From Odontocerum albicorne (Eukaryota; Arthropoda; Insecta; Trichoptera; Odontoceridae), in assembly GCA_949825065.1 (NCBI GenBank), contig OX463849.1, positions 39,461,852-39,525,851 on the forward strand: 64,000 nucleotides of DNA. The letters run 5' to 3'. Positions within the stretch are counted from its first letter, which is position 1. Every line of letters begins with the position of its first letter. Under the pieces are notes generated by a model. That model was given only the letters and a program-made list of their open reading frames with translations. It ran no database searches and was not told where the DNA came from. Of the stretch, positions 1-13,100 are shown in pieces. A program made the translations under genes and the position numbers.

Positions 1-434
1 ACTTTGCGATTTTCCATTACGATTTTGAGGGTTTTTTTATGCTTTCTGGTGTAACAGCCTCATTTGGACGACCAGAGCGTTCAGCATCATTTGTGTTTAT
101 ACGACCGCATTTGAAATCAGCATACCACTGACAAATGGTTGTTTTCGACGGAGCAGAGCCCGAATAATACTTTTCAAGCCATCGCTGAGTTTGAACGGTA
201 TTTTTTTCCCATTGAAAAGCAAGGTTTTATCAACACACGAAATTCGTTTTTTCCATTGTTTTGAAAAAAGCAAAAGTAGCGTCATTAAAACCACTGTAAC
301 TCAATGACACAATGTCGGAATATCATGAAAGTTTGACACGTAACTTCTAAAGGTTTGTACTAACTGAGAATGGTGTGGATTTGTTATTATAAGATCCATC
401 TGTTGGTTATTCCCGGGAATTGTTGATTGATACG
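1..434 (-). mobile_element. mariner element (family M1), 5' part, cut by window edge
   Basis: This is the 5' end of a mariner transposon read on the minus strand. It starts at the terminal inverted repeat near 410-434 (core CCCGGGAATT) and runs off the left edge of the window. The minus-strand translation matches the N-terminus of the transposase in the copies at 24843-26149 and 44098-45007, including the helix-turn-helix stretch and the SGRP hinge. Frames are broken, so it is inactive as far as seen. The family assignment rests on similarity among the three copies in this window. Confidence 0.85.
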
Positions 435-540
435 TTAGTATAATTTTGAGAGTATTATTTATATTGTTAAATACTCGTATATCGTCGGGAGAGTATGTCA
501 AGCGTTAATAACACCCAAAGTATGGAATCATTAAGTTTTT

Positions 541-1470
541 AACAAAACACCTCAAATCATTTTGGAAGACATGTTAACGGTTTATGGGGATTGTTGCCCT
601 GGAAAAACGACGGTTTACAAGTGATAGTCTTTTTAAGCAAGGGAGAGAATCGATTGAAGACGACCTCCACGACCAGGACGGCCTTTTGAGGTCACTTCGT
701 CAAACATCGTCAAAAAAGTAAAAAAGCTTGTGCTAGAAGATGCCCGCCTAAATAAACAACAGCTTGCAGAAATGGTTGGAGTATCACCTACTTGTACGAC
801 CATTTTGAATATCCTCCATCAGCATCTAGGGATGTCAAAATTTCAAAAACAACATGTCAAATGTTCACGACAGTTTTTGATTCTCTGGACCGCAGAAACA
901 GCGTGTATGAGATTTTGATCCGAATAGTTACTGGAGATGAAACTTCAGTTCATCGTTATGAGCCTGAGTCGAAGCAGGAGTCTATGTAGTTGCAAGGGCA
1001 CACATGTCATCCCCCTAAGAAATTCAAAGTGTCGCAATCGGCCGGAAAAATTATGACTACAATTTTTTGGGATGCGAAAGGCATACTGCTGATACATTAC
1101 AAATATAAGGTCATCACAATAACTGGAGAGTACTACTCTGGTCTGCTTGTGCAGTTAAAAGAAATTGTGAAAGAGAAAAGGAAAGGAAAATGGGCAAAAG
1201 GGGTGCTGCTTTTGCATGGCAATGCTCCCGTGCACAAAAGCAATTCTGCATTCGCTGCTCTTTACAACTGTGGCTTCCAAACATTAAAATATTAAAAAAG
1301 AACTTCGAGGGAAGAAATTTATGGGCGTTAAAGTTAAAAATGCAATTTCGGCTTATGTTGAGGGTAAAGTAAATTTTTTTCGTTGTTATAAATAAGCTTA
1401 TTGAAAGATCTGAAAAATGTATTAGAGTTAATGGTGAATATGTTCAAAAGGAAAATAAAGTTTTTCCCCG
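541..1470 (+). pseudogene. decayed mariner transposase
   Basis: The three forward frames together give a broken mariner transposase. Recognisable pieces in order are a second helix-turn-helix near 700-850 (LAEMVGVSPTC), the first catalytic Asp region near 925-960 (IVTGDETSVHRYEP), the FWDAKGILL strand near 1068-1090, a degraded second catalytic region near 1205-1235 (LLLHGNAPVHK, where Asp is replaced by Gly), and a C-terminal motif near 1425-1450 (RVNGEYVQKE). The usual YSPDLAPSDY block is missing, so there is an internal deletion. No terminal repeats were identified. Confidence 0.75.
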
Positions 1471-2725
1471 TTTCCCCTTCATTTCAAGAATTTATTGACT
1501 TTCCTTCGTATTTCATTTGTGCAACTTGGTGGTCAGTAAAAGGGTCATCGATTTTTAAATGTTAGAAGAAGGTCTCGATTTTCAAAGATAGCGAACAGAT
1601 ACAGTACATCCAAAATGGAAACGGGAAAAGAAGTAAGAGATGTGTGTGTAGTTCTCTGGGTGCTGGTTGACACAGGTGTAAATTATAATGACTGCATTGA
1701 TGAAGATTATATTATAATATAATAATCGCGATCGAGCTGACTGAGACAAGGTTATATATCATGTAATACTAATGTTCCAGAAATTATTTTTCAACAATTA
1801 TGTGGTATTGAAAATGCATTTATGAATACTACAGAAAAATTAGTGTAGGTAGTTAAAATAATATCAATATTTGAAAAAAAAATTGATAGTATTTGCACAT
1901 TTTTTTTATTTTCAAACAGTTTTTAATGTTTTATTTTTCTCTTAATTAAATTACATAAAGTATACACTGTATGATTCACACAATCACATTAGTCGACTCA
2001 GTTCAGAACTTGGCTTCGGGATTGTGTGTCGCGTTTCCTCCGCTCTTATGTTTACCTTAGCAAGACTATCGATATAATCCAATTTCAGCCAATAATTAAT
2101 AATTGTTTCGGACACCTTTTCGTTTTGACCAACCAAAAGGTTCGTGAAAAAATATTTTTTAATTATTCTTTTGTGTACATTAGTATTATTTAGCTTCAAT
2201 ATTGTCCTTTCGTCCTATTGTAAGTTTTGCGGCCGTCTGGACCAATCAGTTAGATCACATTTTGTGGTTCTGCGATGATAATCGAGTCAATAACTTCCGA
2301 AGAGATTTCTACTCTTATATTTGTCCATTTTCAGACTCCTATTTAGTGGCGTCAAAGGATAGTGCTGCCTTTGAAACTTTACCGTCAACATGCTAGGCTG
2401 TTTGAACTCCGAGCCTTAAGTCGCTTTATAAGTATATTTTCTGCATTCCTTCGGTAATTTTACATCTCCCGTGATGTCAGACCTTAAGTTCGCAGTGACT
2501 ATTAATTTTTTCACACTCCGATGTATCGCCACCGGAGAAAGAGCCTCTTTAGGTAGTCCCTTCTTCGTCACTACATGACAAAAAATAAATAAAGAAGCTT
2601 TCGATCTTTTAGTGTAGATTGCGCTGGATGGGAATTTGTTTGGTCTCTCATAACTGCGTGGCTGGTGGTGGGATCGAACTGAACTGAACTTAACAGCAAT
2701 GAACATTGTTACATTTTGGCGGACT
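1471..2725. other. no gene recognised
   Basis: This is AT-rich DNA with no exon, RNA gene or identifiable transposon. A 96-codon minus-strand open frame lies at 2416-2706. It has no recognisable domain and I do not call it a gene. Confidence 0.5.
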
Positions 2726-2920
2726 TACCGTATTAGCCCGACTATAAGGCGAGGTTTTTATTTAAAAAGGCGATACGTAAATAGGGGAGTCGCCTTATAT
2801 TCGAGTTTTATTTTTCATAATATTATAATGGCGAGGGAAATGTTTTTTTCTCCAAAAAGCAGACAAAAAATAGGGGTCGCCTTATAATCAGGGTCGCCCT
2901 ATAGTCGGGCCAATACGGTA
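2726..2920. mobile_element. 195-bp MITE with about 26-bp terminal inverted repeats
   Basis: The ends are near-perfect inverted repeats: TACCGTATTAGCCCGACTAT at the left and the reverse complement of a closely similar sequence at the right. The inside repeats the motif GTCGCCTTATA. There is no coding capacity. The ends suggest a Tc1/mariner-superfamily (pogo-like) non-autonomous element, but I see no transposase of this family in the window. Confidence 0.8.
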
Positions 2921-3395
2921 TTGTTATAAAGCAACCAGCTTAACTTGGACACGTAAAGTTCTTTTAATCCATGATATACTTGACAAAGGAAATGTTTATT
3001 TAGGCAAATTCAAATAAAAAAAAAACGAATTCCTGGACAATAATGATAGGACTGCAGGAAAGGAATCTGTTTAAGGAAGGAAAAATAGGGTATTGAAGTA
3101 TTTTCCCAATATTCTTTCGATCGTGATTAAGGATAGTCCATATCTGATAGCTGTTTGAAGTTCGTTCCACAGTCGCAAAATAGTGTTTACCATATAGTCA
3201 TTTAAAATTTCAAGTGAAATAAATATCAATAAAAAATGTATCCATTTTTATTGTTGACACATTAAAAGCCCGAAGGATCGTTATCGTTTTGTACTTCCTG
3301 ATTTATATTCATCATAATTTGTTCACCATGCCCCTGTTGGTGTAGGCAGAGATAACATATTGTATGTCAATCTATACACACATGGTGGGGCTATA

Positions 3396-3550
3396 GCTAT
3401 ATGGCAATCTCTTCCAACCAACCAGAAATATGTTGTTAACGAGGCTTTAAATGAAAACCAGACTGATTTTTTTAAATAAATTGGGTACCGTCACGAATCG
3501 AACTGGCAATCTCCGGGTTAAAATACAAGCGTTCCACTTCATTCTATCCT
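3396..3550 (-). repeat. tRNA-derived SINE copy
   Basis: Read on the minus strand, this copy has a diverged tRNA-like head at 3490-3550 followed by the family body ending in CTGGTTGGTTGGAAGAGATT (reverse complement of 3400-3425). The same head and body recur many times in this window (see the copies at 28446, 29060 and 33833). Confidence 0.7.
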
Positions 3551-3557
3551 AGCACAC

Positions 3558-3835
3558 ATATTTCGCTTCTGCCACGTCCATACACCTCGTCATGCAAACT
3601 CTCCTATTACAAAGGTATTCTTTCCTTTTTCAGAATTTGATTAATTTGATCGTGCCACGAGTTTCTGGGTCTTCTCAAACTTCTCGTATCTTCTTTATTA
3701 ATCGTTTAGAATATTTTTGTAAATTCATTCTTTCTACGTGGCCGAAACATCTCAGTGGTTCTATCTCAACCACTATATCTTCTTTTAATCCAAATTCTTA
3801 ATGTCCGTATTTTTTATTCAGCCATACGTTTTTTT
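3558..3835 (-). pseudogene. LINE 3'-end relic
   Basis: The minus strand encodes a decayed reverse-transcriptase C-terminus with the motif CFGHVERMNL followed by a short tail resembling MDVAEAKYVC. This RWFGHVERM-type block is typical of the far C-terminus of several insect non-LTR retrotransposons. It is broken by stops and is a fragment only. Confidence 0.6.
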
Positions 3836-3892
3836 CCACACAATGGATTAAATAATGTTTTTTTAACGTATCAATCATGCGATAAAAGATAG

Positions 3893-3975
3893 GTTATCCG
3901 TGGCTTAGTTGGAAAGACGTTTGTCTTCTAGCCCGAGGGTTGCGGGTTAGTACCCCGATATTTTGAAAATAAGGT
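3893..3975 (+). repeat. tRNA-like SINE head, plus orientation
   Basis: The sequence GTGGCTTAGTTGG (A-box-like) is followed at tRNA spacing by GGTTGCGGGTT (B-box-like). It matches the SINE heads elsewhere in the window in opposite orientation. It lacks a clean cloverleaf and is not called a functional tRNA gene. The following 400 bp are unassigned; a 156-codon minus-strand open frame over 3894-4364 overlaps this SINE and has no recognisable domain. Confidence 0.6.
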
Positions 3976-4914
3976 TCAAGTCTTGCACAGCACCGGTACA
4001 AAGACTGTAAAATTGGTGGATAGCTGCTGCTCAATCCTCGGAGATTCAAGTTTGCTTCTTGCGTTTTCGGCGAAGAGCAGGAGAAATTCCTCTTTGGCAG
4101 GTAGAAGTCGAAATAAAAACACAGACGTTCCAGCAGATGGAATATTTTTTTCCGTTTTTCGTTCCTTATGTTCAGCTCATCGATTATCGTAAGCCCCTTG
4201 ATTCGATCGGGTATGCCGTCACGGCTTGCAAGCGTCGCGCATACTACGCGCTTTCCGCGCGTAGGGGGTGTCCGATTATCTATAGTGATAATTGTGAAGG
4301 CCACGTATAAGGAACAATTTATTACAATACGTACAGGTATACAGGTTAAATACAGATAATACATTACAATATGATAATGTACAATAATAATTTCTAAACA
4401 ATTTCAAAGGCTATGTAAAATTAAATTCACACATCTATGTGACGCATATGTCCGATACAAGTCTAGTTTTCACTTAAAGCCTCTTGCACGTCTTTTTGGT
4501 TGGTTAGAAAAAATTCGCACATGGAAATAAATCCACTATGTTGTTAACATAATCAGAATATCTTTGAATTCAACTGGGGACTCCAGAATTGACAACAAAT
4601 GTGTTTTCTACCTAATTTGATAGCTTGTTATAATTGAATCACTAAAGAACACATATAAATACACTCGTAAACATAAGTTGTTTTTAATGTAATTATCAAA
4701 CAACCAACTAATTATTGCTAAAATTCATAATTCTTCAGGCTACACATAGTGGGGAATCAGTATGGAATGGTAAGGGTCTGACAGTAAATTCTTTCATGAA
4801 AGTGTGATGAATAATACTGACGTGAGCCCAATTTTATGCTTACTATTTAATGAAAAAAACTGTGTAGTTTTCCTATATATTATATATACTAAATATAAAG
4901 GGGCCCTTTTTCAA

Positions 4915-5065
4915 TTTTGCATTGGGGTTCAATTTTTTTGTTACGCCTCTGATAAAACGAACTCTTTACTTTTTATATTTTTTTCGGGTACCACCGGGAA
5001 TCGAACTCGCAACTCTTGGCTGGTAGTCAAGTATCTTATCAAGTAGATCACGGTAGTCTCCATTT
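4915..5065 (-). repeat. tRNA-derived SINE copy (partial)
   Basis: The stretch GGGAATCGAACTCGCAAC near 4996 is the reverse complement of a B-box-like tRNA motif. It is followed by the degenerate A-box region (TCTTATCAAGTAGATCAC). This is the same family as the copy at 33833-33921. Confidence 0.65.
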
Positions 5066-6999
5066 TACTTTCACCAGATGCCAGATAATATTGTAGTAAA
5101 CCAGCGGTACTTTCCTGACACGTAAAACAAAGTTTTTAAAATGTATTAAACATCGTAAATGTATCAGAAATACTTTAAATTGTGACTGTTATTAATTTTA
5201 AATGCTCATAAACGTCGACAATCATTCTATAATATTTGAGTGTAGAAATTAAGTTAAACGTAATAAAACTGTCTTAAGTTTTTCTGTAACCAGAGGCATT
5301 TTGGCGCCAGGGGAATCGATTCAAAAACGCCTCCCCCCCCCCCAACACGAAATGGGACAAATTGTGCCAATTAATTTTCTCCATCAAATTCAATTGAAAA
5401 TTTCACATGTGTATTTGTATACATCGTGATGCGTGATCGATGTATGTTCTAATACAAACATTATTCGTGTCACAGTTTTAACTAAAGCAGTGGCGTAGTT
5501 GGAAGCTATTTAATAAATCTATTTTTCTTTTTTTTCTAAAATGAATTTTGACGCCGTTTAGATATTGCACATGGGGCCAGTGCTCCGGTCGCACCACTCT
5601 TGTCTCAGATATGTCTGTAATACCCATACTTAACGTATAGGTATTACTTAAAAAGTCTGAAATATTGTACATTCACATAACGAAAATCAATTAAGTATAT
5701 CTGGAAGAATAAAAAAAATGCCAAAAAACTGTAAAGGCTGTATCCATATAACTTACCTTATAAATACTTTATGGTTTATTTAAGAAATTAATGTTCTATT
5801 TCAAAATTAAATATTGTATTGCATTAAGCTTTTATTGGATATAACACAACCTTGCAAGTTTATTGCTATGGCAATCTTTTCCTAATAACCAAAAAAAAAC
5901 GTTAACAGAAAGAGAACTATAGAGAAAACTGAATTGGAATCCTTTTTTTTAAACTGGTTTTTAACATAAATCAAACTGTAACCCTTGGAATGAAATACAG
6001 ATGTCTTACCAACTAGGCCACAGAGGCGGACAATCTTGACTTTTTCATCTGAGGTATTGTGGAAACAAAAAAGTACAGAATTTGAATGAGGATTTATAAC
6101 AGGATAAAAAATATTAAATATGGGTATGAATATATTTTGTTTCCCTTTACAATGCAATAAATAAACTGAAATTTAAAACATAATTCTCAAATAACATTTA
6201 TTTAACAACTAATAATAATAAACATGTTTCAACAAAAGAAAGAAAACGTGCAATGTTGATGATTTTTCTGAAATAAAAAATATGAATATAAAACAATGAA
6301 AATACATGAAAAAAATCAATAAAAACATCATCATCATCATCAAATATACGCCCTGACCACTGCTCTAGCATATTCTCCCAATATTGTGATGGCACAGGGT
6401 AATATTTCTCCCATTATATGCTTCCATTGTTTCCCCTTCATTGCAATTATTTACATGTGGGCAAAATTCTCTTGAACATTTATTGCAATATCTATGTTCC
6501 CATCTGATAATATACCTCAAAGCTAAAATGTCGCAGTTAGGTTGAATTCCCACTTATCCGTAGTCATACCATAAGCTGCTCAATAGCTGTCTTTGGGTCA
6601 AGCGTTGGCTGAGCTACACATGCCATTGCTTGCATTTAAAATAATTCCCTGTGACACATTGATTGCTAGGTTGCCCACCCGCACCTATCTTGGCTCTTAG
6701 TTGGTTATTCTCAAGTTCAAATGTGATACATTTTGGAAATTGACCTAATAATTCAAAATCATCTAGTTACTAGTATCATCGGTCATGGGAAGCAAAACAA
6801 ACCATTAAAATTTAATATATTCCAAATCATATGTTAGGATGGGGCATAAATGCATTATCTTTAACAAAGGGTTTTTATACAGTCAAGTAATGACAAAAAG
6901 CTTTTGCTTTGAACCAGTCAAGTTCATGATCCTCATGTTGTCCCTATCCAGTGTGATCAAATTTTAGTATTGTGAATGTTTTTTATTTTGTTTTTTCAG
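5066..6999. other. intergenic DNA upstream of gene A
   Basis: No coding exon is recognised. It holds a poly(C) run at about 5331-5343, a SINE copy at 5935-6035 and a short CAT microsatellite near 6326-6342. A 5' non-coding exon of gene A should lie here or further upstream, because the first coding exon is preceded by a splice acceptor. I cannot place it. Confidence 0.5.
5935..6035 (-). repeat. tRNA-derived SINE copy (diverged)
   Basis: The stretch CTTACCAACTAGGCCACAGA near 6004 is the reverse complement of the SINE A-box region, with a weak B-box at 5965-5985. It is a diverged member of the same family. Confidence 0.6.
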
Positions 7000-7009
7000 A
7001 ATATTTGAA

Positions 7010-7121
7010 ATGTTCAGTGGAAAATGTTACAGCAAGGCTCGCTTAGATGGGATGACAGCTGTTATTACAGGATGTAATACCGGGATAGGCAAGGAGACTG
7101 TCCTGGATTTTTATAGGAGGG
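7010..7121 (+). CDS. gene A coding exon 1
   Basis: It carries the start codon and the glycine-rich cofactor motif TGCNTGIG and ends in phase 1 at a GT donor (GGGTATGT). The acceptor AG is at 6998-6999, ten bases before the ATG, so transcription must begin in an upstream exon. Confidence 0.88.
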
Positions 7122-10100
7122 GTATGTATAGATGTGATAATATTACAACTTCTGTTTCTTAAAATATGGTGGTGATGTGTACTCCTATAGAGGAAATAAT
7201 TGGCAAAACTTACAATTTTTTAGCGATTTTGAATTTCGATCCTGGAAACATACAGCCTGACACATTCCCAGCAAAACCATTGTTGTACAGATATCCCTCA
7301 TTATATGTGATCTCACTATAACGTAATGTAAATAATTGACAATAAAAATATTTTTTTTTTACCATTTTTAAGTAACTTTTTTTTAAACCTGTCCCTATCT
7401 CACCCAGATTAAAATCAATTTGCTTCATGCATTTTTTTATCAATGGGAATTTTACTATAGCCCATTAATCGTGTAAAGGGAGGGACATCTGTATTGTTAA
7501 TTATGTACTCTGTTTTTTCTAGGCTAGCTTACCAGCTTCATATTCTTCATGCTCTTACCAGCTTCATATTAAAAAAAAGGCTTATAATAAACCTATGTAT
7601 ACGGCTAAGGTATTGCCTTCATAGCGAGTATTTGTCTACATGAGTATTTTAAGGAAACCTAAATTCTGAATACCTCCCAGCATGACTCAAATAAGTTTGA
7701 AAAATTTAAAAAACAATATTTATTGAACATTTAATGACAATAATAATATAATAAACAGCAACATAAAACATATTCAGAATAGTAGGCCCTCTTATGTGTT
7801 ACACCAGTCAGGAAAGTCATTATGATCTGATTGTGATAGTCATTACACTCAACAAGGGCGATCCAAGGTTCTGGTTTTGACCTTTATTTAAACCTGACAA
7901 TCATTTGCATAATGGTGGATCACACTACCTGCGGGGCAGTAATAATTAACGGAAGCCAGTTTATTTTTCAAATGCATTTATTTATTGAAATTATTTTCAT
8001 TGATTATATTGTTATGAACAGTAATGATTAACAGAAACCAGTTTATTTTTCAAATACATTTATTTATTGTAGTTATTTGCCATAATTATGCTGTCAAATG
8101 TTCACCATGCATCACCTATTATAACAATTATTCTATCATGAATAATTCATGATGAAATTATTTTCCCATTATGAATTGTGTAATGTTGATTCTTTGACAT
8201 TACTCATCACAGGATACAACTTGAACATGTCTGCTGGGATCATTTTTAATTTCAAATATTATTTAACTGATGATGATGATTAGATGATGCAGTTGGCTGT
8301 TAATTGCTAAAAATGTCTTGTAGTTTGATTTTATATACTAGCCCCATGTCATCAACAAGGATAAGGATTTTGGATATCTTGTTGAACATCTTTGACAGTA
8401 TTACTAGTATTAATGAACTGGTGGATAGGGATTTTTATATTCATTCTTTTTAATGTAACAGTTTTGATCCCAGATTCAAAATGGTACTTATTATATTTAT
8501 TCTACTACATTTCCCATTGTATACAAAACAACCTGGCAAGCTTGTAAAAATATCAAATTTGAATAATTCTTTTGGGTACCATAGAGAATTCAACATTATT
8601 ATGGAGTAGATGATACATCGGATAAGCATCCTACCAACTCCTCCCATGGTGATATGATGATACACAATTTAAAGATTAATATTATGTCAATAGACTAAAA
8701 GTAACATTTTTAGCAAAATTGTATTTAGATTTTATTATTTATGATGAATACAAATAAATTCAAAGAAAAAAAATCTTCAATTGCATTTCTACAAATGTTC
8801 TTATTCATTTTATTAAGCCAATTAATTTTTTTAGGGTTGCCAATTTGAAAATCATTATTTGGAAAACCCATTTAATTTTAAGCAGATTTCACAAAATTAC
8901 AATCACTACATTTTATTAATTTTTTTCACGTTTCAATTTCTCTAAAAAGTATTTTAACTCAATATTATTCGTACAACTAGTTTTCTCAGTCTGAAGTTAA
9001 GTTTTCAATGCTTGATAACAATAATGAATACTTGCCTAATTAACTAATTAATAAAATATTTGTTTTTATCAATTAATACTTATTGGTTTCTTATCAACTT
9101 GACAAGAATTGTTGAAATATTTTTGTAACTAATGAATTTTAATCAATAAAAAAAATGTTAATCAACTATCAAATTGATCTGATTGTTTTAAAAATATTTT
9201 AAATTAGATTCCATCTTTAGGGTATGTATACATTTTTGAGGACTTTAAGATGATGTTATTAGCCCTTAAACAGAAGTATATAATAAATGGCATATAAACT
9301 CATAATTATGGGATTAAGAAGTGGGATAATGAATCATAAAAAGTTATAAATTCTCTATGAAACTTGTTCTGTAGTTCAAGAGTATACTATATATTATTTA
9401 TGAAAATTTTCCCAACAAATCCAAATTTTATTTCTCTACTGCCATTTCAAAACCAAAGCTACTCCATATACGAGTACAGTATCATTATTGCTTTTTTTCA
9501 AACTGTTAATTTGAGAACGCTTTTTGAATTTGAGCATTTCAAAATAAAAGAATCATATATACACTCTATCACGCTGTTTCCTTGAGTAGACAGAGGGGAC
9601 AGAGTGCTAAATTTTCCTATTACAACACACATCATTCACCTCTTCTACATTCATACACTTTCTCATACAACTTCTATGATTTCTCTGTTTTTTTGTATTT
9701 CCATTTTTCAAAATACCTTTCCCTTGATTTAACCATAAATTCCTTAGCCTTCCTCTACTACGCCTTCCCCTCACATTTGCACTGTATATTAGTTTTTTTT
9801 TTCAGTATTTTTTCATTTATTCATTCTACATGCCCAATCCATCTCAGTGTTCTTCTTTATCTATCATTCCTCCCTAATCACTGATTCATTTTCTATCGTA
9901 CATTTTTACCCCATGTATTATTCTACTCAGTGCACGCATTTCTACAACATTTCTTTGACTGCTTTCAGTATTTTTCCAGTCCAAATTTCACTTGCATACA
10001 TCAAAGTTTTTACTAGAGTACTATTGTGGACTATCATCTTAGTAGATTTTGATACTGTCATGTTTGAGTATAAATGTTTTAATGTCCCGTGAGCTTTATT

Positions 10101-13100
10101 TCCTATACTAAAGGAATCATTTTATCTAAATATTAAAAAATTTACAGAAAAAAAAAAAATCAAACGATCAAATTTAAGAAGATTTGTCCATGTTATTTTT
10201 CTATAAAAAAATAGAAATATGTTTTTTTATGTTAAATAAATTTACTAGACCACTATTTTCCTACAGGTGCCCACATTGTGATGGCATGTCGGGACACAAA
10301 CAAAGCTGAGGCTGCTTTGAAAGTTGTCCAAAGGACATGCATGGGTGAAAAAAATCTTGGATCCATAGTTATCACAAAATTGGATCTCAATTCACTCACT
10401 TCCGTTAGAGAATGTACAAAACACATTCTGGAAACGGAACCCCAAATAAACCTGCTTGTGAACAATGCAGGTGTTATGATGTGTCCTGAAGGAAAGACAG
10501 AAGATGGATTTGAGATACAAATTGGAACAAATCATTTGGGACATTTCCTCTTTACACTTTTGCTACTTCCAAGGATAATTAACTCGAAATCTGCAAGAAT
10601 TGTGAATGTTTCTTCAATAGTGCATGAATGTAAGTATCAATTTATAGAAAAAATATCCACTTTTATTGAATGAAGAGTACAATGTGAAAATAAGAGGACG
10701 CAAAACAATGTTTTCTGAGTTTCAGTATTGTGGACAAATATATGAAATTTGTGATAAAGGTATGAGACAACTTCGCCACAACAAGCCTTGCCTAGTAAAA
10801 TGGTTCTAATTATCCACAAAATGGAGGGTTTAAGTATTATTATGCACTTGTACTTTATGGCTCACCTTTCCAAACAATGTAAATTTTAAATGATATATTC
10901 TGGATATGAAAAATTAAAAAAGAAAACAAGTTTAGATTAACACATTTTGTTCATATTTTTAATCATGCCGCATAAGAAATATATTCATTATTTTTTAATA
11001 TATAATATAATATTTAACTATACAAGCCTTGACGTTTTCCTTCTGCACTTTTCAAATATTCTATTGCTCTTGAGTGAAAAGCAACTTATATTTTGAGTTA
11101 AAAATAAAATAAATAAATATTTATAAAAACAAGCGAATACAAATAACCAATGAAAATTTAATATGGAAAACATAATGACTTATGTAGCACTACTATGTGC
11201 AATTAAATTATAACACAATACATTTACATGAAAGGTCATATTTGTATTGATCTTTGAGATTTGATTAATAGATTTATTAAGCTAAGCATTTCAACATTCC
11301 TGATCTCCTGGTTTCACTTCAGATCTCATTTTAGTTATTAACTACCTTGCATAAAATCTATCAGCACTCTTGAGATTTAAATATACCATATATCAGTGGT
11401 TTTAAACATTTTCGTTTCACAATGCTCTAAGTGCACAGAGATTTTTTCATGATGCCATACCAATTAGAAGTATGAGTGAGTGAAAACATACCAATTAGAA
11501 GTATGAGTGAGCTTGTTGATCACTACAGTTTCTTAAATCTTGGCATGGAAAACTTGATGCATTTCATTTTCTATTTCACATTGACTTTTGAGCCTTTAAT
11601 TGCAATTACCACCGAAAACCTATCTTTGCAGAGATAAGCTGTCCCAAATGGAACCAGGATTTGCTAAACTATGACATTCAGCAAAGAATATTCATCCTTG
11701 ACTGTTTTAAAATTCAATCAGAGTCACACTGACAAGTTTTATTTTTAAATTTACTAAGTTTGCCTGCAATTATTAAAATTTTAGGGTATCTGGAATTATT
11801 AAAATATTAATGATACTTGTAGCAACCCAAGTATCCAAGGCTTTCATTTCAAAAACCTCTGCTCTTTATTTTAAAACAGTGCTATTTGATCATTCTTATC
11901 ATGTATGCATAAATTGTACTTTCAGTTTTTGATGTACAATAGTTTCTATTTGAATTTTTAGTCTATAGTTCGGAAATTCTAGGATGAGTCCTGTGACAGC
12001 TCACAAATTTGCCCCGATACAACCTTATGTAATGTATTTACCTAAATAACTTGCTATTTATTAGAATTGAGGCTAATATTAAAAATGATAAAATAATTAA
12101 AATTACTGAACATCGTTACAAGGTTGTATTGGGGCAAATTTGTGAGCTGTCACAAGACTCATCCTACATTTTCTGAACTATAGTATATTTTATTCATTTT
12201 TGCATGTGTCAAGTTTTATTGTAAAAGATTATCTTTTTTAGATGCATCTATTAATTTGGATGATTTAAATTTTGAGAACAGGACGTACAGTCCTCTTAGT
12301 GCATATGGCCAAAGTAAACTGGCAAATGTTTTATTTACAAAAGAATTAGCTAAGAAATTGCAAGTAAGTATGATTAAAATTATTTTAAGCAATAATTAAC
12401 AGTTATTATAAACAATATAAAAATAACCAACATTTGATGGAGGATAAATACTCAAAAGAAATAGTAAATTAGATTTTTTTTATTCAAAAAAACTTATTTT
12501 CTTATTGACTAGTTATTATTTATATTGGGTGTACAAATAAGTCACCGCCGTTTGACAAAAGTTAGCGCCACCAGTAAGTTATGGTTAAAATTGTCAGATG
12601 TAAAATGTCATTATCGTAAGGTTGGACATCTGTCAACAACATGACCTTGAAATATTAGTGAATTTTTATCAGTATAACATATTTTTTTGTGTTCGAAAAT
12701 GTCAAGTTTTGAGCCGAATAAGCGTCATTTGCGGGAACTTTTGATTTACTTCTTCAATTTGAAGAAATCTGCAGCTGAGGCGCATCGATTGCTTGTAGAA
12801 GCATATGGTGAGGCTGCCTTAAGTGAGAGAAGTTGTCGTGAGTGGTTTCAAAAGTTTAAGAACGGTGAATTTGACATCGAAGACAAAGAACGTAGCGGAA
12901 GGCCGAAAGTGTACGAAGACGCGGAATTGGAAGTATTATTGGATCAAGATTCGTGCCAAACGCAAGAAGAACTTGCACTTACATTAGGAGTGACTCAACA
13001 AGCAATTTCACATGGGTTGAAATCATTGGGAATGATTCAAAAACAAAGAAATTGGGATTCATATGAACTGACACGGAGAAACTTTGAATGCCAATTTTCC

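Larger units (their letters stand above)
7122..10266 (+). other. gene A intron 1
   Basis: This 3145-bp intron holds no host exon. It contains a tandem duplication (7943-8083), a SINE copy (8519-8650) and a LINE relic (9590-10110). The rest is AT-rich DNA in which I see nothing further. Confidence 0.7.

Noticed and set aside
3894..4364. 156-codon minus-strand frame.
   Set aside because: It overlaps a tRNA-like SINE head, has no recognisable domain and no splice context. It is most likely chance.
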